Shown here: positions 1 to 4,875 of the stretch, piece by piece | How positions within the stretch are numbered: position 1 is the first letter of the stretch | Layout of the letters: every line of letters starts with the position of its first letter | Source: JBOFCS01 sp051646185 | GTDB taxonomy: Bacteria; Actinomycetota; Actinomycetes; Mycobacteriales; Mycobacteriaceae | Direction: 5' to 3' | DNA: 8,113 nucleotides | NCBI GenBank assembly: GCA_051646185.1 | Contig: JBOFCS010000132.1 | Span: 1-8,113, forward strand | Notes under the pieces: generated by a model | What the model saw: only the letters and a program-made list of their open reading frames with translations | The model's database searches: none | Told to the model about the DNA's origin: nothing | Program-made: the position numbers and the translations under genes

Positions 1-145
1 AAAAGACTCTACAACCACTTCCAGCCCTAACTCCGGTAACGACTCCTTAAGCTCCGCTGCAACGGGCAGCACCTCGGAAAGCAAAACCAGCAACAAGCCA
101 TCCACTAGCACCTCAGCTAGCCCTTCCCCATCACCAGCAAGTTAG
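1..145 (+). CDS. C-terminal tail of a truncated gene, probably FmdB-family zinc-ribbon protein
   Basis: The frame starting at base 2 is open from the window edge to a TAG at 143-145 and encodes 47 residues. Of these, 18 are Ser and 8 are Thr, with a closing run of alternating Ser-Pro; there is no predicted fold. Actinobacterial FmdB-type putative regulatory proteins have a short N-terminal CxxC zinc ribbon followed by exactly this kind of low-complexity Ser-rich tail, and they often lie just upstream of a SAF-domain gene and mscL. The zinc ribbon itself is outside the window, so the family call is inference from tail composition and context. It could instead be any secreted or surface protein with a Ser/Thr/Pro linker. 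That the frame is coding is fairly safe; the function is not. Confidence 0.55.
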   Translation, partial: KDSTTTSSPNSGNDSLSSAATGSTSESKTSNKPSTSTSASPSPSPAS

Positions 146-230
146 GTGCCCTGCAACAAATTCCACACCTTACGATTGCTGCACAAGAGGCGGCCAATGA
201 AGGCACTTACCGCGCTGAGGACATCTGTGA

Positions 231-264
231 GTGGTTATCTTCGTACTATCGAGACGATAACCAC
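231..264 (+). promoter_or_regulatory. Stem-loop immediately before the SAF-gene ribosome binding site
   Basis: GTGGTTATC (231-239) is perfectly complementary to GATAACCAC (256-264). Two further pairs are possible inside, leaving a loop of about 10 bases. The stem ends two bases before the AAAGGA ribosome binding site (266-271) of the next gene. There is no T-run after it, so it is a poor classical terminator for the upstream gene, though a U-less terminator cannot be excluded. It may instead limit ribosome access, or be an operator. The rest of the 131-base gap (146-276) shows nothing else I can support. Confidence 0.5.
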
Positions 265-276
265 TAAAGGACAATT

Positions 277-1005
277 GTGTGGAAAGAACGAACTACCAAC
301 AGCAGCAAGAACACTCGACCAACAATCGCCAGCAATAAGGCACGCAATCAGAGTCTCAACCTCACACTGCCCGGTAGAGTAAGCGCTGCGCTGCATTCCG
401 GTTGGAGTCGTAAGCCTATTGTTCGGCAAATTACCGCAGCTGCGCTGGTTATATTGGCAGCGGCACTCGCTATTCGCGGGAACCCACAAAGCCACACAGC
501 CACAGTACTTATCGCCTCGCGTGACCTACGTCCAGGAGAAATACTAAAAGCCTCCGATGTGCAGACTACCCAGCGGACCGCCTCCACAATCCCTAAAGCC
601 ACACTCACCTCGGTAGACCAGCTTGACGGCCGGACAATAGCCAGCCCAATCCGTGCGGGAGAAATTCTCACTGACGTCAGGATCATTGGTCCACGACTAG
701 CTTCAGCAGCCATCTCCGCACCTGAGGCACGGATTGTACCGATCCATCTTTCCGATCCCGCTCTTACCGACTTAGTTCATGAAGGGGACATAGTTGATGT
801 CCTTGCCGTTTCCCAAGATGAAACTGCAGCGTCAAACGCACCACCCCTTGTCTTAGCAACCAAAGCGACCGTGATTCTCGTCTCACCAAAAACCACCATA
901 CGAGCTGGTGGTGAGCGGGTGGTCATGCTTGCACTTCCCCTGGAACAGGCAAATATTGTGGCAACCACAGCGTTAATCCACGCAATAACTGTCACCTTCC
1001 ACTAG
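277..1005 (+). CDS. Membrane-anchored SAF-domain protein (CpaB/RcpC-like)
   Basis: This 242-residue protein has a basic, polar N-terminus (1-50), one hydrophobic segment at about 51-66, then a SAF domain at about 73-136 (TATVLIASRDLRPGEILKA, then LDGRTIASPIRAGEILT). A second beta-rich part at about 150-240 resembles the region after SAF in CpaB/RcpC Flp-pilus assembly proteins (IVPIHLSDPALTDLVHEGDIVDVLAV). The topology predicts a short cytoplasmic tail, one membrane span and an extracytoplasmic SAF module. CpaB proteins help assemble Flp/Tad pili, but no other pilus gene is visible here, so the role is open; actinobacteria commonly keep a lone SAF protein between an FmdB-type gene and mscL. 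The GTG start at 277 is chosen because AAAGGA (266-271) lies five bases before it; no ATG competes. mscL follows 47 bases after the stop, so the two are probably co-transcribed. Confidence 0.8.
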   Translation: MWKERTTNSSKNTRPTIASNKARNQSLNLTLPGRVSAALHSGWSRKPIVRQITAAALVILAAALAIRGNPQSHTATVLIASRDLRPGEILKASDVQTTQRTASTIPKATLTSVDQLDGRTIASPIRAGEILTDVRIIGPRLASAAISAPEARIVPIHLSDPALTDLVHEGDIVDVLAVSQDETAASNAPPLVLATKATVILVSPKTTIRAGGERVVMLALPLEQANIVATTALIHAITVTFH

Positions 1006-1052
1006 GATTTGCTGCGGCCGTACTACCACCTCTCACGAATGGAGTTCATCCG

Positions 1053-1475
1053 ATGCTTAAAGGCTTTAAAGATTTTCTCTTGCGCGGAAATATTGTTGAT
1101 CTGGCTGTTGCTGTAGTCATCGGCGCTGCCTTCACCGCAGTGGTCACTGCTTTCACCACCGCTGTTATTAACCCGTTGATTGCTCGGCTCGGCGGGGATA
1201 CCGCGCTTGGTTTTGGGTTCCAGCTGGGCGTAGAGGGTAATGAGAAAACCTTCATCAACCTAGGAACCGTGGTCACTGCAGGCATCAACTTTGTCATCAT
1301 TGCTGCCGTGGTGTACTTCCTCGTGGTTGTTCCTGTCACTAAGATGCAAGAACGCCGCGCCGCCAGCGGCGAAGCGGCAGCCGACCCTACCGAGACTGAA
1401 CTACTTGCTGATATTCGTGATCTGCTTGCTGCTCAAGCAAATACAGGACGTCACTCGGGACTCGACAAGGGCTAA
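1053..1475 (+). CDS. mscL: Large-conductance mechanosensitive channel MscL
   Basis: This 140-residue protein is a homopentameric channel of the cytoplasmic membrane that opens under high membrane tension and releases solutes after osmotic downshock. The N-terminus MLKGFKDFLLRGNIVDLAVA nearly copies the mycobacterial protein: amphipathic helix 1-12, then TM1 from about 14 to 45 with the hydrophobic gate residues Leu17 and Val21 conserved. A periplasmic loop follows (about 46-70, GGDTALGFGF and GVEGNEKTFINLG), then TM2 (about 71-96, ending YFLVVVPV) and a cytoplasmic C-terminal helix carrying TELLADIRDLLAAQ, the bundle-forming motif. Length is normal. Residue 33 is Ala where M. tuberculosis MscL has, from memory, Lys. 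GGAG at 1041-1044 lies eight bases before the ATG. It is probably transcribed with the SAF gene and is closed by the hairpin at 1492-1533. It is convergent with the downstream porin gene. Confidence 0.97.
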   Translation: MLKGFKDFLLRGNIVDLAVAVVIGAAFTAVVTAFTTAVINPLIARLGGDTALGFGFQLGVEGNEKTFINLGTVVTAGINFVIIAAVVYFLVVVPVTKMQERRAASGEAAADPTETELLADIRDLLAAQANTGRHSGLDKG

Positions 1476-1491
1476 TCAAGAACGAGCGAAT

Positions 1492-1533
1492 CGTTAAGGG
1501 AGGTATGAGCATCTGCTCATACCTCCCTTAACG
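1492..1533 (+). terminator. Hairpin terminator after mscL
   Basis: A perfect 19-bp stem, CGTTAAGGGAGGTATGAGC (1492-1510) pairing with 1515-1533, closes on the four-base loop ATCT. It begins 16 bases after the mscL stop codon. There is no T-run after the stem on either strand, so it would be a U-less terminator, a type thought common in actinobacteria. Being symmetrical, it could also stop transcription arriving from the opposite direction. Confidence 0.8.
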
Positions 1534-1631
1534 TTATCCATTGGTAGCAACTGCCATAAATGGCAACTAAAACACAGTTTTGCAATCCCCCTCGAAAACA
1601 ATTAGCACATAATGCAGGTGCTTATGCCCCT

Positions 1632-1675
1632 CTATGCAGTGAGACCCCCGAATATTCGGGGGTCTCACTGCATAG
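1632..1675 (-). terminator. Long palindromic terminator after the porin gene
   Basis: This is an uninterrupted 44-base palindrome. The arms are 22 bases each (1632-1653 and 1654-1675), with a GC-rich core CCCCCG/CGGGGG and AATATT at the centre as the effective loop. It lies 23 bases past the porin stop codon on the minus strand. As with the mscL hairpin there is no T-run. Together the two hairpins insulate the convergent mscL and porin genes; the bases between them (1534-1631) hold no gene. Confidence 0.8.
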
Positions 1676-1698
1676 GAAACAGAGCGTGATGCGGACTA

Positions 1699-2394
1699 TT
1701 AGACGCTAACAACCTTGCCGTACGTCATCATGATTCCTGCACTGGTGGTGAGACGGACAAATGGACGCAGGTTAACTCCGCCTAGCGCGCCTGTCACCGT
1801 TCCGTTAATATTGCCGATATTGATGTAACCTGAGGCACCGGAAATATCGCCTTCAGCGGTCACAACCTCAACAATTCCAGGGCCAGGGGCGACAGTGAGC
1901 GAAGTGCTAATAGTTGGAAGCAGCGCTACCGATCCAGAAATTCCAGCACTTAAAGTTGGGAAAGGCACAGTCACGGCGCCCGCAACCTCTTCAGGGGTAA
2001 TACCGATCGAACCCGAAGCTGACAAACTTGGCGAACTGTACGAAAAGCCTAGTGAACCACTGACAGCCATTGCATACCCAACTTGGTAACCAATCTCGAT
2101 GGTCCCAGTGAAACCGTCAGCAGAGGGGCCGGTGATTTCAAAGCCAGCTTTCCCGCTGTGGAACCACTCATGGGTAAGCAAATTGCCATCTAGCGGGAAA
2201 ACACCATAAAGCGAAGTATCTGATAGCTGTACTGCCACGTCGTTTCCGGAAGAATCTACGATGCTGTATTCACTGTCAAGAGCAGCGGATGCAGTGCCCG
2301 TGGAAGCAAGAACGGCGGTTACTACGGCTCCGGTGACAGCAATCGAACGAGCAAACTTGAAGCCTCGGCGGCGCATTGTCGAAATGTTAGTCAT
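1699..2394 (-). CDS. MspA-family outer-membrane (mycomembrane) porin
   Basis: This 231-residue secreted protein has a signal peptide with basic residues RRR and K near positions 8-13, a hydrophobic core (17-30) and a TASA-A cleavage site after Ala37. The mature part (about 194 residues) follows MspA throughout: ALDSEYSIVD for GLDNELSLVD, GVFPLDGNLLTHEWFHSG, GTIEIGYQVGY, GPGIVEVVTAEGDISGA and the C-terminal NGTVTGALGGVNLRPFVRL. MspA forms octameric water-filled channels through the mycolic-acid outer membrane for small hydrophilic solutes. The stretch matching the MspA constriction loop (Asp-Asp-Gly-Asp) reads SLSASGSIGIT (123-133), with no acidic residue until Glu135-Glu136, so pore selectivity may differ. 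The start is ATG 2394 after a weak GGGG; a second in-frame ATG at 2376 has no better ribosome site and would shorten the signal peptide. It is monocistronic, between two terminators and a long upstream region. Confidence 0.93.
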   Translation of the reverse strand: MTNISTMRRRGFKFARSIAVTGAVVTAVLASTGTASAALDSEYSIVDSSGNDVAVQLSDTSLYGVFPLDGNLLTHEWFHSGKAGFEITGPSADGFTGTIEIGYQVGYAMAVSGSLGFSYSSPSLSASGSIGITPEEVAGAVTVPFPTLSAGISGSVALLPTISTSLTVAPGPGIVEVVTAEGDISGASGYINIGNINGTVTGALGGVNLRPFVRLTTSAGIMMTYGKVVSV

Positions 2395-2421
2395 TGTCTA
2401 CCCCAAATGTGGTCGTCGGGA

Positions 2422-2450
2422 CTTAAGAGCTTGCTCTCGCCAGCCTTAAG
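2422..2450 (-). repeat. Inverted repeat in the porin 5' leader
   Basis: Two CTTAAG hexamers (2422-2427 and 2445-2450) flank a short stem AGAGC-TT-GCTCT (2426-2437). If transcription starts near 2456, this folds in the leader RNA of the porin mRNA, about 30-55 bases before the start codon. It may affect message stability or translation. Short elements like this also arise by chance. Confidence 0.25.
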
Positions 2451-2462
2451 CGGTTGTTACAG

Positions 2463-2490
2463 GTCATACAGTCTCAAGCAAAAATGTCCA
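2463..2490 (-). promoter_or_regulatory. Candidate sigma-70-type promoter of the porin gene
   Basis: On the minus strand, TGGACA (2490-2485) resembles a -35 box with one mismatch to TTGACA. TATGAC (2468-2463) resembles a -10 box with two mismatches to TATAAT. They are separated by 16 bases. Transcription would begin near 2456, giving a leader of about 60 bases. This is a pattern match only. Confidence 0.45.
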
Positions 2491-2520
2491 GAAAGTTAAC
2501 CAAAGATGGCAAAAGGATAA

Positions 2521-2536
2521 CGTGACACAAGTCACA
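2521..2536 (-). promoter_or_regulatory. CRP/GlxR-like operator upstream of the porin gene
   Basis: CGTGACACAAGTCACA matches the CRP-family consensus TGTGA-N6-TCACA at nine of ten fixed positions. Inside it is the perfect inverted repeat GTGAC-ACAA-GTCAC. Its centre lies about 72 bases upstream of the transcription start inferred from the candidate promoter, a typical class I activator position. In this order the matching regulator would be GlxR (Corynebacterium) or Crp/Rv3676 (Mycobacterium), which respond to cAMP. No regulator gene is present here. Confidence 0.5.
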
Positions 2537-2581
2537 CATTACCTCAGCTAACTTTATTTGGTCGCTTCAACTCGAGACCGA

Positions 2582-2627
2582 CCCTAACTAAGCATTCCCA
2601 TCTTGGCAATACCCCTACTAGTTAGGG
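2582..2627. repeat. 9-bp inverted repeat with 28-base spacer
   Basis: CCCTAACTA (2582-2590) and TAGTTAGGG (2619-2627) are exact reverse complements. They lie between the small ORF and the porin promoter, on the downstream side of the minus-strand stress operon. The spacer is too long for a tight terminator hairpin; two half-sites of a dimeric regulator, or a weak operon terminator, are possible. The rest of 2395-2689 beyond the listed sites is AT-rich, with an AAATAT tandem near 2666-2677, and holds no gene that I can see. Confidence 0.35.
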
Positions 2628-2689
2628 AGCAATAATCATTGTTACCGATTAGGGCGACATGCACAAATATAAATATAAGCAATCACTTA

Positions 2690-2866
2690 TCAGTGATGAG
2701 GAGGAACGTTGTCACGCAGCCAAGCATCGTTAGAAGAAGTCGCTAAATAATCAGAGTCGCCGACTTCATCCTTCGTCAATTCCGGCAGAACCTCACCAAA
2801 AACCTCGTTCAAACGACGCTTACTTACCGACTCACCAGCTGATCCAACTTCCACTTCCCCGCACAC
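2690..2866 (-). CDS. Small conserved-looking protein, 58 aa, unknown function
   Basis: This short minus-strand ORF begins with GTG at 2866, or at GTG 2854 four codons later; no ATG is available. The in-frame stop at 2891-2893 caps any extension. The protein is cysteine-poor and mostly acidic after a basic KRR, reading KRRLNEVFGEVLPELTKDE (16-34), then a polar stretch, then DAWLRDNVPPHH at the C-terminus. From memory, an RRL-x-x-VFG-x-x-LP-x-x-T-x-DE core followed by a W-x-x-x-x-x-PPHH tail recurs in short uncharacterised actinobacterial proteins, which is why I think it is real. Upstream is a purine-rich GGGGGAAGGGAAGG (2880-2867). It starts 31 bases after the MoaB2-like stop, so it is probably the last gene of the mprA-mprB-htrA-moaB operon. 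There is no membrane span or signal peptide; the function is unknown. Confidence 0.62.
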   Translation of the reverse strand: MCGEVEVGSAGESVSKRRLNEVFGEVLPELTKDEVGDSDYLATSSNDAWLRDNVPPHH

Positions 2867-2897
2867 CCTTCCCTTCCCCCGGAATAATACCTAACCA

Positions 2898-3476
2898 CTA
2901 AGCCTGCAAGCTCGAAAGCTGTGCAATTACCTGCTGCGCCAACGGGTTTAACGTTGCCATCCCATCTCTGACCGCCGCACGAGAAGAAGCCAAATTCACC
3001 ACCAATGTGCTCCCCGAGATACCCGCAACTCCCCGCGAAAGCCCGGCATCAAGCGCTCCAGCAGCCAAACCTGACGAACGTATAGCCTCTGAAATGCCCA
3101 GAACCTCTCTATCTAAAATTTCATCCGTAACTTCAGGTGTGACATCACGAGGAGATACCCCGGTACCACCCACCGAAACCACGAGGTCAACCCCACCGAT
3201 AACTGCAGTATGCAGAGCATTACGAATCTCCACAGCGTCGGCTGACACCACAACAGAGGCATCGACAAGAAAGTTGGCTTCAGTGAGCAATTCCGCCACT
3301 AGCGGACCAAGTAAATCAATATCTTCACCATGAGCTGCCCGATCGTCAATAATAACCACAAGAGCCCGGCCAGCCAACGGAGTTTCTGCACGCATACTGA
3401 GGTCCATGAGACTTACCGTAGTGGGTACCCGACACATTGAATAGCCGCGACTGCCATTTTTGAGTGAAATCATCAT
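2898..3476 (-). CDS. moaB2: MoaB/Mog-family molybdopterin-binding protein (MoaB2-like)
   Basis: The family binds or adenylylates molybdopterin during molybdenum cofactor synthesis. This 192-residue protein is closest in memory to mycobacterial MoaB2: GRALVVIIDDRAAHGED (36-52), EIRNALHTAVIGGVDLVVSV (83-102), the MPT-binding GGTG loop with GVSPRDVTPE (103-115), and a closing SRGVAGISGSTLVVNLASSRAAVRDGMATLNPL (147-179). Other moa genes are absent here, so a role in the cofactor pathway is by family only; linkage to the stress operon is conserved in the order. The first ATG (3476) overlaps the htrA stop in an ATGA, suggesting translational coupling, but no ribosome site is evident. Family alignment favours Met28 (3395) or Met24 (3407), because residues 1-27 have no counterpart in MoaB2. 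The domain call is secure; the start is not. Confidence 0.92.
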   Translation of the reverse strand: MMISLKNGSRGYSMCRVPTTVSLMDLSMRAETPLAGRALVVIIDDRAAHGEDIDLLGPLVAELLTEANFLVDASVVVSADAVEIRNALHTAVIGGVDLVVSVGGTGVSPRDVTPEVTDEILDREVLGISEAIRSSGLAAGALDAGLSRGVAGISGSTLVVNLASSRAAVRDGMATLNPLAQQVIAQLSSLQA

Positions 3477-4780
3477 GAAGTAGCCGAACCAAGAGTGACT
3501 TCAACACTCTTTTCTCTGCCCTGAGTATCTTGATAAACAATAGTCACTTTGTCACCAGGGACATGAGACCGGATCGCGGCCACTAAAGCATCACCTGTGT
3601 CGATAATTCTGTCATCTACCTTTGTCACAAGTGCATCTTTGGGGATACCAGCAGCCGCAGCTGCCCCTTCAGGGGTAACATCCAGAATTTGTGCGCCCCG
3701 AGCTTTTGCTTGCGCTGATATCGATACGCCCAAAGCAGCGCGCGTAGCTTTACCTGTTTGTATCAGCTCATTGGCAATCCTTTTGGCCTGATCCACCGGA
3801 ATCGCAAAACCTAAGCCGATAGACCCCCCCGACTCCCCCTGCGAGAGTCCGCCAAGGGTTGCAATTGCCGAATTAATACCAATCAGGTTCCCTGCGGCAT
3901 CCACCAAAGCACCACCGGAATTACCTGGGTTGATAGCTGCGTCAGTCTGAATAGCATCTAGGACGGTACTCTGGTTACTTACTTCACCACTGGCCGAAAC
4001 TGGCCTATTCAGAGCACTAACAATCCCAGTTGTCACAGTGCCAGCTAACCCTAAAGGGGAACCCACTGCAACTACTGATTGGCCAACTTTTAGGGCAGAA
4101 GATGAACCAATAGTTATGGGGCGCAAAGAACTTTGCCCTTCAGCTTTGATTACCGCAAGATCTGAAGAAGGATCGGCGCCAACCATCTTCGCAGAGGAAA
4201 CTGAACCATCGGAGAAAGAAACAGAAATTTGTGAATCCCCAGTTGCAGCTCGCACAACGTGATTATTAGTCAAGATAAAGCCGTCGTCGGAGAGGACCAC
4301 TCCAGAACCAGTACCACCCTGGACACCTGAACTTACCCGAATCTGAACTACGCTTGGCAACACCTTCGCCGCAACGGCTTCCACAGATCCTGGTGCCACT
4401 TCTGATACCGAAGCAACATTTCCAGAGCCAGTTAATGAACTTATTACTGGTGCAGCAGAATCCGAACGATCAGCAACAATAGTTGCAACACCACCACCGG
4501 CGGCCCCGCCCAATAACACTAACGCCACTGCCCCAATCGCAAGCCCAGTACGTTTAGCTCTGGGCTCCAGCGTTACTGGATTGGAAATCGGATCAACAGC
4601 TTGAAGTGTATTCTCCCCTGGGGGCGTTGGATAATGTGCAGCAAAACCTGGGTACTGCTGCCAATGCTGTTGATTCTGCGCCGCACCCCCTAGACCATCC
4701 TGCGGATAAGGGTAAACCCTCGGCTCTTGTACTGGGTTTCTCAAGACACTCTCATCATCTGACATCTGCACTACTGCCAC
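3473..4780 (-). CDS. HtrA/DegP-type serine protease with PDZ domain (PepD-like)
   Basis: This 435-residue membrane-anchored envelope protease degrades or refolds damaged extracytoplasmic proteins. A cytoplasmic Pro/Gln-rich tail (1-73) precedes one membrane span (about 78-103, AIGAVALVLLGGAAGGG). The trypsin-like domain (about 130-345) has the full catalytic triad: His174 (TNNHVV), Asp207 (SSDLAVIK) and Ser288 (NPGNSGGALVD). One PDZ domain follows (about 348-432, LGVSISAQ then GAQILDVTPEGAAAAAGIP), for substrate recognition. Length and layout match mycobacterial PepD (Rv0983). The GTG at 4780 has AAGG four bases upstream; ATG 4765, five codons in, is a possible alternative. A TCTCAG direct repeat lies 59 bases before the start in the 95-base gap from mprB, suggesting an MprA-responsive promoter. 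The stop overlaps the next gene by four bases. Confidence 0.95.
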   Translation of the reverse strand: MAVVQMSDDESVLRNPVQEPRVYPYPQDGLGGAAQNQQHWQQYPGFAAHYPTPPGENTLQAVDPISNPVTLEPRAKRTGLAIGAVALVLLGGAAGGGVATIVADRSDSAAPVISSLTGSGNVASVSEVAPGSVEAVAAKVLPSVVQIRVSSGVQGGTGSGVVLSDDGFILTNNHVVRAATGDSQISVSFSDGSVSSAKMVGADPSSDLAVIKAEGQSSLRPITIGSSSALKVGQSVVAVGSPLGLAGTVTTGIVSALNRPVSASGEVSNQSTVLDAIQTDAAINPGNSGGALVDAAGNLIGINSAIATLGGLSQGESGGSIGLGFAIPVDQAKRIANELIQTGKATRAALGVSISAQAKARGAQILDVTPEGAAAAAGIPKDALVTKVDDRIIDTGDALVAAIRSHVPGDKVTIVYQDTQGREKSVEVTLGSATS

Positions 4781-4839
4781 CTACCTTGACCTGATCCTGG
4801 GTGATATTTACGTTTCTACCCTTATCCTGCACCCCAGAG

Positions 4840-4856
4840 CTGAGAAGACGCTGAGA
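4840..4856 (-). promoter_or_regulatory. Putative MprA box upstream of htrA
   Basis: On the minus strand TCTCAG-CGTCT-TCTCAG is an exact hexamer direct repeat with an 11-base period, one helical turn, as OmpR/PhoB-class regulators prefer. The same arrangement, TCTCAG-N5-TCTCAG, occurs upstream of mprA (7062-7078) and, as far as I could see, nowhere else in the window. The MprA box of M. tuberculosis is described as two loosely conserved 8-bp direct repeats that, from memory, also carry a CTCAG core. The box ends 59 bases before the htrA start codon. Confidence 0.7.
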
Positions 4857-4875
4857 TCTCACTAAGGGTTTGCCG

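Noticed and set aside
215..231. CTGAGG and TGTGAG near the SAF leader as a possible third MprA box
   Set aside because: The second half-site fails the hexamer at the required 11-base spacing.
146..382. Plus-strand ORF of 78 codons between the FmdB-like tail and the SAF gene
   Set aside because: It starts at the base after the upstream stop with no ribosome site, overlaps the start of the SAF gene in another frame, and the sequence resembles no family.
1552..1565. TGCCAT-AA-ATGGCA inverted repeat between the two terminators
   Set aside because: It is only 6 bp, with no promoter or gene placed to use it; chance is likely.
2682..2697. ATCAC-GTGAT pair as terminator of the small ORF
   Set aside because: A five-base stem overlapping the stop codon is too weak and is partly coding.
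2699..2746. GAGGAGGAACG with a TTG-start mini-ORF on the plus strand
   Set aside because: The strong Shine-Dalgarno look comes from the reverse complement of the Pro-Pro codons of the small minus-strand protein; the peptide would have only about 13 residues.
3007..3333. Plus-strand ORF of 108 codons
   Set aside because: It is antisense to the MoaB2-like gene and has Ser/Thr/Pro-rich composition typical of a shadow frame.
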